A stretch of DNA of 64,000 nt, from positions 620,001 to 684,000 of the forward strand of contig JADJHJ010000001.1 of the NCBI GenBank assembly GCA_016707605.1, written 5' to 3'. This document shows, in pieces, positions 34,761 to 44,045 of this stretch (position 1 is the stretch's first letter; each line of letters starts with the position of its first letter). A program made the position numbers and the translations under genes. The notes under the pieces were generated by a model. The model did not search any database and was not told the origin of the DNA. It saw only the letters and a list, made by a program, of their open reading frames with translations. The DNA comes from Candidatus Promineofilum glycogenicum. GTDB lineage: Bacteria > Chloroflexota > Anaerolineae > Promineifilales > Promineifilaceae.

Positions 34761-36654
34761 AGTTCTTGACATCCTCCGCCAACTGCGAATGGTAAATGTC
34801 GGCGTAGACGGGGCTGTCTTCCATCAACTCCTCGTGCGTGCCGCGGGCGACGACGTTGCCCGCTTCGAGGACGAGGATCTGGTCAGCGTTGAGCACAGTG
34901 CTGATGCGCTGGGCGATGACGAAGCTGGTGCGCCCCTTCATCAACGTGTCGAGCGCCTTCTGAATCTCGTACTCGGTGTTCAGGTCCACGCTGCTGGTGC
35001 TGTCGTCCAGGATCAGGATGTGGGGGTCGAGCAGCAGGGCGCGGGCGATGGCTACGCGCTGCTTCTGGCCGCCGCTGAGGGTCGCGCCGCGCTCGCCGAC
35101 GGGCGTGTCGTACCCCTGCGGGAAAGCGGTGATGAAGTCGTGGGCGGCGGCGGCCTGGGCGGCGGCGATGATTTCGGCGTCGGTGGCGTCGGGCCGGCCG
35201 AAGGCGATGTTGTCGCGGATGGTGCCGCTGAACAGCACCGTCTCTTGCAGGACGATGCCGATGTGCTGGCGCAGGCTCTCCAGCGTCAGGTCGCGCACGT
35301 CGTGGCCGTCGATGAGCACCTGCCCCTCGCTGACGTCGTAGAAGCGGGGAATCAGGTTGATGATGCTGCTCTTGCCGCTGCCGGTTGCGCCCAGCAGGGC
35401 CACCGTTTCGCCCGGCGCGGCGCTGAAGCTGATGTCGCTCAGCACCGGCTCGCCGCCGGCGAAGTAGCGGAAGGTGACGTCGCGGAACTCGACGCGCCCC
35501 TCGACCGCGGCCAGGTCTATCGCGCCCGGCTTGTTCTCCACGTCGTTCTTGGCGTCCATGATCTCGAAGATGCGCTCGGCGCTGGCTCCGGCCTGGGCCA
35601 TCAGGGAGATGATGAAGCCCAGTTGGCCCATGGGGATGAAGACGTAGATCAGGTAGAGGCTGAACTTCTGCCACTCGCCCAGCGTCAGAGTGCCGCCGAT
35701 GATCTGCCGGCCGCCGAAGTAGAGCACGGCCGCCTGGCCCAGGTTGGCGATTAGGAAGATGAACGGGAACAGGAAGGAGAAGATGCGGTTGACCTTGACG
35801 CGCTGCTCCAGCAGGGAGTCGATGCTGTCGTGGAAGCGCTTCTCCTCACGCGCCTCGCTGGTGAAGGACTTGACCACCTTCAGCCCGGCCAGGTTCTCCT
35901 GCAACGTCGTGTTGACCCGGCCGAGGCGCTTCTGCACCTCGACGAACAGCGGCTGGGCGATGGCCCCGAAGCCCATGAAGATGAGCAGGGCCAGCGGCAG
36001 AATAGGCAGGACGACCAGCGTCAGCCGGGCGTTGGTCAGCATCAGGATGATCAGCGTGCCGCCCAGCAGGATGAGCGCCTGCAGGGCCATCAGCAACCCC
36101 TGGCCGATGAAGACGCGCAGACGTTCCACGTCATCGGTGGCGCGGATCATCAGTTGGCCGGTGCGGTTGCGGTCGTGGTAGCTGAAGCTGAGGCGCTGAA
36201 TCTTGGCGAACAGATCGTTGCGCAGGTCGAAAGCGATGTTTTCGGATAGGGCCTGCGACATGAAGTTCTGGCCGAAGGCGAAGACGCCGCGGGCCACGGC
36301 GAACAGGACGATGATTAGCGTCGCCGTCACCAGCACGCTGGGCGCGTTGTCCAGTTGCGCCTGGGCCGAGGTCAGGTCTAGCCCCAACTGTTGCGCGGCG
36401 ATGGCCTGGACGTTGGCCGGCAACGACAGGATGCCCTGGTTGGTGGCGTTGGTAACGATGGTGTCGATGATGCGCTGCACCAATTGCGGCACGACGAGTT
36501 GCGCCGCCGTGGCGATGATGAGCGACAGTGTCGCGCCAATGGTCAGGCGCGGATAGCGCAAGAGATAGCGCAGGCTGCGGCCGAGCGAGGCCAAATTCGG
36601 CCGCCCCATCCGGCGTTTGGCCGGCGCGGCGGGCGCTCTACTGGCTAGTTGCAT
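34759..36654 (-). CDS. ABC exporter half-transporter (type IV), subunit 1
   Basis: A 631-residue half-transporter. Walker A is GATGSGKSS, signature GATLSGGQKQR, Walker B is ILILDDSTSSVDLNTE, and the switch position is IAQRIST with Gln in place of His. An Asp replaces the catalytic Glu after Walker B (LDDSTSS rather than LDEATSS). These two changes mark a degenerate nucleotide site, as in heterodimeric exporters such as TM287/288 and BmrCD, where one site is weak. I chose ATG 36654, preceded by GGAGG, over an upstream in-frame ATG that would overlap the MarR gene further. The gene overlaps the end of the MarR gene by 17 bases. Confidence 0.9.
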   Translation of the reverse strand: MQLASRAPAAPAKRRMGRPNLASLGRSLRYLLRYPRLTIGATLSLIIATAAQLVVPQLVQRIIDTIVTNATNQGILSLPANVQAIAAQQLGLDLTSAQAQLDNAPSVLVTATLIIVLFAVARGVFAFGQNFMSQALSENIAFDLRNDLFAKIQRLSFSYHDRNRTGQLMIRATDDVERLRVFIGQGLLMALQALILLGGTLIILMLTNARLTLVVLPILPLALLIFMGFGAIAQPLFVEVQKRLGRVNTTLQENLAGLKVVKSFTSEAREEKRFHDSIDSLLEQRVKVNRIFSFLFPFIFLIANLGQAAVLYFGGRQIIGGTLTLGEWQKFSLYLIYVFIPMGQLGFIISLMAQAGASAERIFEIMDAKNDVENKPGAIDLAAVEGRVEFRDVTFRYFAGGEPVLSDISFSAAPGETVALLGATGSGKSSIINLIPRFYDVSEGQVLIDGHDVRDLTLESLRQHIGIVLQETVLFSGTIRDNIAFGRPDATDAEIIAAAQAAAAHDFITAFPQGYDTPVGERGATLSGGQKQRVAIARALLLDPHILILDDSTSSVDLNTEYEIQKALDTLMKGRTSFVIAQRISTVLNADQILVLEAGNVVARGTHEELMEDSPVYADIYHSQLAEDVKN

Positions 36655-37207
36655 GGAATCCTCCGTGTGGTGGCGTCTTCTGTTCCTTGTAGGATTGGGC
36701 GCAGTGATTGAGTTTTTGCAGCAGGCCGCCGAGCGTTTCCATCTCCTCGGCGCTGAAGGCGGCAAAGATGTGGTCGACGAACTGCATGTGGCTGTTGGCG
36801 TGTTGGCGGACGCGCTGCCGGCCGGCGTCGGTCAGGGCGATGTTGAAGCGCCGCCGGTCGTTGTCGTCCAGACGGCGCTCGATCAGGCCGTCGTCTTCCA
36901 GGCTGCGGATGAGGGCGCTGACCGTGTTGCGCCCTGTGCCCTGTTGCGCGCTGATCGCCGATGGGTTCATGCCGTCGCTGTTGCCCAGCCACTCGTCAAA
37001 CAGCAGGCTCATCAGCACGCGATACTGGGCGTAGGAGAAGCCGGCCTCGTTGAGACTGGCCTCGCCCAGGCGGTACATCTGGTGCGATACCTGTCGCAAC
37101 TGATCCATCAGGCGTGTCGCCCCCGGGTCGCCCTTGGAGTAGAGCGACTCGGCAAACGCCTTCAGTTGTTCGACGCGTTGTGGGTCTATGTCCTGAATTA
37201 TCGTCAT
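36638..37207 (-). CDS. MarR-family transcriptional regulator
   Basis: A 189-residue winged-helix protein. The helix-turn-helix lies at about 84-105 (NPSAISAQQGTGRNTVSALI), followed by the wing LEDDGLIERRLDDNDRRRFNIALTDAGR, typical of MarR. N- and C-terminal helices would form the dimer interface. It is the first gene of an operon with the two exporter subunits, a common arrangement in which the MarR protein represses its own operon until a ligand binds. A near-consensus promoter with a symmetric TTGCGTACAA over its -10 lies upstream. No cysteine-based redox sensing is evident. Confidence 0.92.
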   Translation of the reverse strand: MTIIQDIDPQRVEQLKAFAESLYSKGDPGATRLMDQLRQVSHQMYRLGEASLNEAGFSYAQYRVLMSLLFDEWLGNSDGMNPSAISAQQGTGRNTVSALIRSLEDDGLIERRLDDNDRRRFNIALTDAGRQRVRQHANSHMQFVDHIFAAFSAEEMETLGGLLQKLNHCAQSYKEQKTPPHGGFHATSQ

Positions 37208-37246
37208 GCGTACATCTTTATTCGACCGCGAAATATACAGCTACGA

Positions 37247-37274
37247 ATTGTACGCAACCGAACTAAATTGTCAA
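37247..37274 (-). promoter_or_regulatory. Sigma-70 promoter and candidate MarR operator
   Basis: On the minus strand TTGACA (37274-37269), a 16-base spacer, then TACAAT (37252-37247). A TTG-CGTA-CAA dyad overlaps the spacer end and -10. The region is AT-rich compared with the surroundings. The transcript leader would be about 33 bases. Confidence 0.75.
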
Positions 37275-37434
37275 GACCCTGTAGCACAGGATTCATCCCG
37301 GGCGCCGCCCCCGGCACCCAAAACCCAGGGGAGGAATTTTGGGCTTTCGCGGGGCGGCAGGATAAGCCTGGCCACCGGCGGGGTCGAACGCGCTATCATT
37401 GTCTTCAGAACAGTTACGGGAGTTAATCACAGGT

Positions 37435-38327
37435 ATGGATACACAGACCGAGTCATACGGCTTCAAGGCCGAAATCCACAGCCCACATTCTGCCCACGCT
37501 ACAAAGCCGACTTCCGCGCGACTGCCACCCACCCGCGCGAGGCCTGACCACAGCCGGCCGCACCCCGCGGCGGGGCCCCGGAGGCGGCCAGGGCGGGGGG
37601 GCCGAGGCGCCGCCAGGTGCGCCGGCCGCACCAGACCACACCCCCCAGAGCTGCCAACGCCTGGCGGCTGCGGCAGATCATCAAGAAGCACCGACTATGC
37701 GCCCCATTCGTCGATGGCGTGGTCGATTCCGAAGACCTGCCGCTCAACGTCAGCCGCGAGACGGTGCAGAACAACCGGCTGATGGGCCAACTGGGCAAGA
37801 CGATCAAGGGGCGCGTGTTGCGCGAACTGAAGAAGCTGGCCGAGAGCGAACCGGAGCGCTATGACCAGTTCATCGCCGAGTTCGGCCCGCTGCTGAAAGA
37901 GGGCATTGCCACCGACCCAACCGCCCGCGACGAGGTGTTGCCGCTTTGGCACCCACACCACGGCCGGCTGATGAGGTCGTCGGCCGCATGGCCGAAGGGC
38001 AGGACGCGATTTGCATCGGCGGGGGCCCGCACCCGGCACCCGCCGGCGACCGCGACAAGCCCGAGCGGACGACGGCCGACCGATCAGGGGGGGCGCGGCG
38101 GCCCTGGGCCATGGGCGCGAGGCGGAGATGCAGCGCCTCTACCGGCTGATGGGCCGCGAGTACGAGGTGCCGGCGCTCATCCTGGAACTGAACCGCAATC
38201 ACCCGCTCATTGCCAACTTGTCGGCGCTGACCACGGCGCAGCCCCTCATTGCCGGCCATCGAGCACACCCGGGGCGCTGGGCGAGAGGGGCTGCACCCAC
38301 CAGCACCCCGCCCCGGAGGGCGGCTGA
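37435..38327 (+). pseudogene. htpG: Relic of htpG (Hsp90 chaperone)
   Basis: Hsp90 pieces are in order but most of the gene is gone. The N-terminus is MDTQTESYGFKAEI at 37435. WRLRQIIKKH lies near 37660-37690. FVDGVVDSEDLPLNVSRE and QNNRLMGQLGKTIKGRVL run on to ATDPTARDEVL at 37711-37940. GRMAEGQDAI lies near 37980. LYRLMGREYEVPALILELNR and HPLIANLS are at 38137-38225 in another frame. A full htpG needs about 1.9 kb; here 0.9 kb remains. The ATP-binding domain is almost entirely deleted and replaced by GC-rich filler. An intact intrinsic terminator follows at 38337. Confidence 0.85.
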
Positions 38328-38336
38328 GCGTTGCCC

Positions 38337-38365
38337 GCCCGGTGCTTTACAGCGCCGGGCTTTTT
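38337..38365 (+). terminator. Rho-independent terminator of the htpG relic
   Basis: GCCCGGTGC, loop TTTACA, GCGCCGGGC, then TTTTT: a nine-pair stem with one G-T pair and a five-base T run. It is the only textbook terminator I see in the window. Confidence 0.85.
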
Positions 38366-38373
38366 GCTAGAAT
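38365..38373 (+). promoter_or_regulatory. Extended -10 promoter (TGCTAGAAT) for the SDR/oxidase pair
   Basis: TGC plus TAGAAT directly follows the terminator T run. The start would be near 38380, giving an 80-base leader to the ATG at 38461. Confidence 0.5.
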
Positions 38374-38460
38374 GCACAGGTGGGTCTAGCTGAATCACCG
38401 CCGACCCGCTGCGGCCGACCATCAACCAACCAACCGGCCGGCGCGGCCACAAGGAAGCCC

Positions 38461-39231
38461 ATGTCTGAAAATAACCCTCCCATCAATCGCCCGCTGGAGA
38501 CCCAGCGCCGCGCCATCGTCGTCGGCGCGTCGTCCGGTCTGGGGGCGGCCCTGGCGCGCCGGCTGGCTGCGCGGGGCTACCGCGTCGCCGCCGTCGCCCG
38601 CCGCGAGGCCGAGTTGGCCGCGCTACGCGACAGCGCCGGCCCCGGCCTCATCTGCCCCTACGTCCACGACGTGACCGAGACTGAGCAAGTCCCCCTCCTG
38701 TTCGACCAGATCACCCGCGACCTGGGCGGGCTGGACCTGATCATCTACGCCGCCGCCGTCCAACCGCCGGTCAAGCTGAACGAGTATGACTTCGCCAAGG
38801 ACGAGGCCATGATCCGCACCAACCTGCTGGGGGCCATCGCCTGGCTGAACCAGGCCGCGGCCCGCTTCGAGCGGGCGCGCGCCGGCCAAATCGTCGGCAT
38901 CAGCTCCATCGCCGGCGACCGCGGGCGCGTCGGCAGCCCGGTCTACAACGCCGGCAAGGCCGGTCTGGACACCTATCTGGAAGCGCTGCGCAACCGCCTG
39001 TCGCGCCACGGCGTCACAGTCACAACGATCAAGCCCGGCTTCATCGACACGGAGCTGCTGAAGAACGCGGCGCGCACCTTCTGGGTCGTCTCGCCCGACG
39101 AAGCGGCGGCGCTGACCCTGGCCGCCGTCGACCGCCGCCGCCAGTTGGCCTACGTGCCGCCGCGCTGGCGGCTGGTCAGTCTGGCCGTGCGTGTCATGCC
39201 GTCGTTCGTTTTCCGCCGGTTGAGCTTCTAG
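38461..39231 (+). CDS. SDR oxidoreductase, DprE2-like
   Basis: A 256-residue short-chain dehydrogenase. The cofactor motif is VGASSGLGAAL (about 21-31), YAAAVQPP replaces NNAG, the catalytic Ser lies in GISSIAGDRG and the Tyr-Lys in YNAGKAG. After the SDR core, a C-terminal hydrophobic stretch (RLVSLAVRVMPSFVFRRL) could bind the membrane surface. It is followed 22 bases later by a DprE1-like FAD oxidase. In mycobacteria DprE1 and DprE2 together epimerise polyprenyl-phosphoryl ribose to arabinose. The pairing is the main reason for the name; the sequence alone says only SDR. AAGGAAG precedes the ATG. Confidence 0.8.
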   Translation: MSENNPPINRPLETQRRAIVVGASSGLGAALARRLAARGYRVAAVARREAELAALRDSAGPGLICPYVHDVTETEQVPLLFDQITRDLGGLDLIIYAAAVQPPVKLNEYDFAKDEAMIRTNLLGAIAWLNQAAARFERARAGQIVGISSIAGDRGRVGSPVYNAGKAGLDTYLEALRNRLSRHGVTVTTIKPGFIDTELLKNAARTFWVVSPDEAAALTLAAVDRRRQLAYVPPRWRLVSLAVRVMPSFVFRRLSF

Positions 39232-39252
39232 CGACACCCGTATTGAAACATC

Positions 39253-40728
39253 ATGAACCAAATAAAAACCAAACCCCCATTGGCTCGCGCCGAAGCCAAT
39301 CGCGCGACGCCCACGCTACTGCCAACCGATCATCTGGAAGAAGTCCGCGCCTGGGGCGGGGTGACGAGCAGCCTGAGCTACGTCTACCGCCCGATCACGG
39401 CCGAGGCGCTGCACGAAGTCTTGCTGCTGGCCCGCCGCAGCGGGCGCAGCGTCGGCCTGCGCGGCGGCGGCAACAGCTATGGCGACGCCGCCATGAACAC
39501 CGAGAACATCGTCGTCGACATCCGGCGCATGAACCGCATCCTCGACTGGAACCCGGAGACGGGGCGCATTCGCCTCGAACCGGGCGTCACCCTGGCCGAA
39601 CTGTGGCAGTACGTGCTGGAGGACGGCTGGTGGCCGCCGGTAGCCACCGGAACCAGCTTCACGACGATGGGCGGCTCGGCGGCCATGAACGTCCACGGCA
39701 AGAACGCCTACAAGGCCGGCCCCATCGGCGACCATATCATCGAGTTCGACTTGATGCTGGCCTCCGGCGAGACGATCACCTGTAGCCGCGAGGCCAACAG
39801 CGACGTCTTCCACGCCGCCATCGGCGGCTTCGGCATGTTGGGCATCTTCACCAGTCTGACGATGCAGATGAAGCGCATCTACTCCGGCCTGCTCGACGTG
39901 GAGACGTGCGCGCGCGCCAATCTGGATGAGATGTTCACCTACTTCGACGAGAACACCGGCCGTTCGGATTACGTCGTCGGCTGGATCGACTCGCTGGCCG
40001 GCGGCAAGGCGCTCGGCCAGGGTGACGTCCATCGCGCCAACTACCTGCCGCCCGGCGAGGACCCGACGCCGGCGCAGACGCTGCGACTGGAAAACCAGCA
40101 CCTCGGCCCCAATCTTTTCGGTGTTGTGCCGCGATCAATCATCTGGGTTTTTATGCAGCCGATGATGAGTGACGTAGGGGTGCGGTTTGTCAACTTCGGC
40201 AAGCACATGCTCGGCAGCGTCAGCGGCGTCAAGCGCTACCGGCAGCCTCACGTGCAATTCCATTTCCTGCTCGACTACGTGCCGGAGTTCAAGCGCGCCT
40301 ATGGGCCGGGCGGCCTCATCCAGTATCAACCTTTCATCCCCAAGGAGACGGCCGGCGATGCCTTCCGCGACATCCTGTCCCTCTGCCAGCGGCGCGGCCT
40401 GCCCAACTACCTGACCGTGCTGAAGCGCCACAAGCCGGACGACTTCCTGATGACCTATGCCGTGGATGGTTTCTCGCTGGCGATGGATTTCCGGGTGACG
40501 AGCGCCAACCGGCAACGGCTGACGTGGCTGACGCGCGAACTGGATGAGATCGTGCTGGCTGCCGGGGGGCGCTTCTACTTCGCCAAGGACAGCACCCTGC
40601 GGCCAGAGGTGGCCCGCGCCTATCTGGGCGACGAGACCATCGCCCGCTTCCATGAACTCAAGCACCGTTGCGACCCGGATGGCCTGCTCCAGACGGACTT
40701 GTGGCGGCGGGTCTTTCCGCAGAGTTAG
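39253..40728 (+). CDS. FAD-binding oxidoreductase of the VAO/FAD_binding_4 family, DprE1-like
   Basis: A 491-residue flavoprotein. The FAD-binding motif is GLRGGGNSYGDAAMNT (about 73-88). GTSFTTMGGSAAMNVHGKN (about 135-153) and AGPIGDHI match the DprE1 region containing the HGKN motif. ATGTSF and the C-terminal KDSTLRP are also consistent. DprE1 oxidises the 2'-hydroxyl of decaprenyl-phosphoryl ribose. A related polyprenyl-sugar or alditol-type substrate is likely here. It is adjacent to the SDR at 38461. The stop codon touches a family H palindrome. No transmembrane segment is evident. Confidence 0.85.
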   Translation: MNQIKTKPPLARAEANRATPTLLPTDHLEEVRAWGGVTSSLSYVYRPITAEALHEVLLLARRSGRSVGLRGGGNSYGDAAMNTENIVVDIRRMNRILDWNPETGRIRLEPGVTLAELWQYVLEDGWWPPVATGTSFTTMGGSAAMNVHGKNAYKAGPIGDHIIEFDLMLASGETITCSREANSDVFHAAIGGFGMLGIFTSLTMQMKRIYSGLLDVETCARANLDEMFTYFDENTGRSDYVVGWIDSLAGGKALGQGDVHRANYLPPGEDPTPAQTLRLENQHLGPNLFGVVPRSIIWVFMQPMMSDVGVRFVNFGKHMLGSVSGVKRYRQPHVQFHFLLDYVPEFKRAYGPGGLIQYQPFIPKETAGDAFRDILSLCQRRGLPNYLTVLKRHKPDDFLMTYAVDGFSLAMDFRVTSANRQRLTWLTRELDEIVLAAGGRFYFAKDSTLRPEVARAYLGDETIARFHELKHRCDPDGLLQTDLWRRVFPQS

Positions 40729-40733
40729 GTTCC

Positions 40734-40797
40734 AGGTTCCAGGGGCCAGGTTCCAGGGGAAGAACGCTCTTCTCCTGGAACCTGGCCCCTGGAACCT
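40734..40797. repeat. Palindrome, family H
   Basis: Arms of 30 bases at 40734-40763 and 40768-40797 have a near-perfect match. The words are AGGTTCCAGG and GGGGCCAGG, and the centre is GGAAGAACGCTCTTCT. It lies between convergent genes. Confidence 0.9.
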
Positions 40798-41200
40798 ATT
40801 CTTTAGCCCCTTTCTTCCGCCGCGCCTCCAGGGCGCGGGCCACAACCGCCGCATCTTCGTAGCGCGTAAAGAAGTTGTGCTCGCCCGTCAGCGTCGTCAG
40901 GCGCAGGTAAAGGGCGCGGCCGTCATCGGCCTCATAGGCCAGGGTGATGGTGCGACCGATGAGATGCCCGACCAGCGCCCAGTAGTCGCGTGACAGTGCC
41001 TCCGATGGCTTGGCTTCGCCGTCGACCGTCTCTTCGCGCCCGGCCAGCAGTTGGCCGAGGCGCACGACGTACTTGTCGGCCGCGGGCACTAGCTCCAGCA
41101 CGTCGGCCTGGAACACCGCCCGCAGATACTCCTCATTGGGCAGCCGCCAGGCGAACTGGACGGGGAAGGATTGGCCGGGCTGGTAGTGGGCTTCGGGCAT
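40796..41200 (-). CDS. Hypothetical protein of 134 residues
   Basis: I do not recognise a family. The protein begins MPEAHYQPGQSFPVQFAWRL, contains no cysteine, no membrane segment and no obvious motif, and ends in a basic tail (ALEARRKKGAKE). Its mix of acidic and hydrophobic residues, with LVPAADKYVVRLGQLLAG and YEADDGRALYLRLTTLTG, suggests a compact beta-rich domain such as a PilZ-like or small ligand-binding fold, but this is a guess. GTG 41227 is an alternative start. It lies downstream of the sugar-ABC ATPase in the same direction and may be in the same transcript, though a hairpin separates them. Confidence 0.6.
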   Translation of the reverse strand: MPEAHYQPGQSFPVQFAWRLPNEEYLRAVFQADVLELVPAADKYVVRLGQLLAGREETVDGEAKPSEALSRDYWALVGHLIGRTITLAYEADDGRALYLRLTTLTGEHNFFTRYEDAAVVARALEARRKKGAKE

Positions 41201-41215
41201 GGATTGGCCTACACC

Positions 41216-41252
41216 GGAAAGGGCCACCGTCCACTGTGGGCGGCGGCCCTTT
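41216..41252 (-). terminator. Hairpin between the sugar-ABC ATPase and the hypothetical gene
   Basis: GAAAGGGCC and GGCCCTTTC form a nine-pair stem around a GC-rich loop. There is no T run, so termination strength is uncertain. Confidence 0.45.
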
Positions 41253-41279
41253 CACAAGGGGGGAGGTGGGTGCGGCGAC

Positions 41280-42380
<1,101 letters not shown>

Positions 42381-42453
42381 TGCTCTCTCCTTGGGTGTGG
42401 GTTCGTGTTAGTAAAAGTCCTTCGCTCGACGACGTGGCGCGAACGATGGCCGC

Positions 42454-42481
42454 ACTATACCCGGCCCTGAGATGGGGTCAA
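42454..42481 (-). promoter_or_regulatory. Sigma-70 promoter of the sugar-ABC ATPase gene
   Basis: On the minus strand TTGACC (42481-42476), spacer of 16, TATAGT (42459-42454). The implied leader is about 67 bases. Confidence 0.65.
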
Positions 42482-42581
42482 GAGTGATGGCTAAGAGCGT
42501 GGCGGTTTTGGCTAAGGCGGCAAATGGCTTTAGGGCGCTGGTGCTTTTGGCGAGATATCGTGTGAACTGAAGGAAACCCGG

Positions 42582-42914
42582 TTACAGAACGAAAAGCCCT
42601 TCCAGCCTGGCCATTTCAGCAATATCGGGCGGCAAGTCGGGCGGCAAATAGCGGGCGTAGGCGGCCATCCAGTTGGCCACCGACTGGTGATTGACCCCCA
42701 GGAGACGGGCCACTTCACGCATGGAGCGCCCTTCCAGATAGAGTTGCAGCGCTTGGAAGCGCACTTCCTCGGTGTAACCCTGTTCCTGGGGCAAAGGGGT
42801 GTGGCGGCAGCCGCAATGGGCGCAGCGGTAACGCTGGCTGCCGGCCGGGGTGCGGCCGTCGCGGGCCTGGCGGGAGGTCTGGTTGCAGCGGGGACAAGAC
42901 GGGCGCGTGGTCAT
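42582..42914 (-). CDS. InsA-like zinc-ribbon/HTH protein (IS1-type transposase N-terminal domain), stand-alone
   Basis: A 110-residue protein. An N-terminal zinc ribbon has CPRC (8-11) and CAHC (31-34), and the RYRCAHCG pattern matches IS1 InsA. A helix-turn-helix follows at about 60-85 (RSMREVARLLGVNHQSVANWM). No InsB or DDE catalytic part follows, and I see no terminal inverted repeats. The frame is intact. It begins three bases after the kinase stop codon on the same strand, so it is probably co-transcribed and translationally coupled. It could be an IS remnant or a domesticated DNA-binding protein of the kinase operon. Confidence 0.7.
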   Translation of the reverse strand: MTTRPSCPRCNQTSRQARDGRTPAGSQRYRCAHCGCRHTPLPQEQGYTEEVRFQALQLYLEGRSMREVARLLGVNHQSVANWMAAYARYLPPDLPPDIAEMARLEGLFVL

Positions 42915-42917
42915 GGG

Positions 42918-43943
42918 TTAGAGCAGGGTCAGCAGCACGGCCAACAGGAACAGCCCCAGAGCCAAGAGCGCCGTACCACGGTTTTCGCGTAGGGCGTCAC
43001 TGAGGGTCGCCGGTTGCGCCGGGCGCTGCCGGGCCTGGCGGCCGAAGAGCGCCGCGGCGAACTGCTCGATGGACTGCGGCCGGTCGTCGGGGTGCATCTC
43101 CATCGCCCAGTGGATCGCCTCGGCCACGTGGGGCGAGACGTCGCCGTTGATTTGCCGCACCGGCCGCAGGGCGCGCGGGTTCAGAAAGCGCGACTTGGCG
43201 TCGGCCGGTGGGAAGTCGGTCAGCAGATGGTAGAACGTCGCCCCCAGGGCGTAGATGTCGGTGCGGGCATCGGTATGGCCGCTGTCGCCGCCATACTGCT
43301 CCAGCGGCGTGTAGAGCGCCGTGCCCCGCCCCTGCACGACGGTGATGGTGCGCGCGTCGTCGGGGGCCAGCAACTTGACCAGGCCGAAGTCGACCAGCTT
43401 GATGCGGCCGTCGGGCGTCAGCTTGATGTTGCCCGGCTTGATGTCGCGGTGAACGACGGGCGGCGACTGGCGATGGAGGTAGCTCAGGGCGTCGATGATC
43501 TGCGTCGCCCAGTCCAGCACTGTGCTCTCGGTCAGCTTCTCGCCGCTTTCGTGGCTGGCCTGCAACAGTTCGCGCAGGTCGCTGCCGGGCACGAAGTCCA
43601 TGACCAGGTAGTCGCGGTTGTCGTCGGAGAAGAAGTCCGACACTTTGGGCAGGTTGGGGTGATCCAACTGGGCCAGGATGCTGGCTTCTTGCAGGAACTG
43701 CTGGTTGGCCTGGCGGCGCAGTTCGGGCGACAGATGCGGTTCGGGGGTGACTTCCTTAATGGCGCACAGCCGGCCGGGCAGGCGCAGGTCTTCGGCGCGG
43801 TAGACGTTGCCCATGCCGCCGCGGCCGACGACGTGGGTCAGCCGGTAGCGGGCGCGCAACACTGTACCCGGCTCGTGTGGCGGGCCGACGGCCTCGGACA
43901 CGACCGGCGCGCTGTCCGGCTCCAACACTGGACGATCACTCAT
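42918..43943 (-). CDS. Serine/threonine protein kinase (PknB-like, single C-terminal TM helix)
   Basis: About 341 residues. The kinase domain (about 30-290) has the glycine loop GRGGMGNVY, Lys in CAIKEVT, catalytic loop VHRDIKPGNIK, DFGLVK and an activation segment with GTALYTPLEQY. An APE-like motif is replaced by TPLEQYGG, as usual for bacterial PknB relatives. The C-terminus is a membrane helix (ALLALGLFLLAVLLTLL) with no extracellular sensor. ATG 43943 is preferred over ATG 43952, because the latter lies within the -10 TATAAT and transcription should begin at 43943. It is divergent from an FHA protein, a typical phospho-threonine reader. Confidence 0.92.
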   Translation of the reverse strand: MSDRPVLEPDSAPVVSEAVGPPHEPGTVLRARYRLTHVVGRGGMGNVYRAEDLRLPGRLCAIKEVTPEPHLSPELRRQANQQFLQEASILAQLDHPNLPKVSDFFSDDNRDYLVMDFVPGSDLRELLQASHESGEKLTESTVLDWATQIIDALSYLHRQSPPVVHRDIKPGNIKLTPDGRIKLVDFGLVKLLAPDDARTITVVQGRGTALYTPLEQYGGDSGHTDARTDIYALGATFYHLLTDFPPADAKSRFLNPRALRPVRQINGDVSPHVAEAIHWAMEMHPDDRPQSIEQFAAALFGRQARQRPAQPATLSDALRENRGTALLALGLFLLAVLLTLL

Positions 43944-43950
43944 ACTATCC

Positions 43951-43958
43951 ATTATAAT
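43951..43958. promoter_or_regulatory. Divergent promoter: ATTATAAT serving both the kinase and the FHA gene
   Basis: The eight-base palindrome ATTATAAT contains TATAAT on both strands (43956-43951 minus, 43953-43958 plus). On the minus strand seven bases separate it from ATG 43943, implying a leaderless kinase mRNA. Polymerase could only occupy one direction at a time. Confidence 0.6.
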
Positions 43959-44045
43959 GCAAAGAGTGGAGGAGCGTCATGCGTGGCGTCGCCGCAGTAA
44001 TGAGGGCGACGACGCGGACAATTCGGTGTGGTGAGGGTTGCAGGC

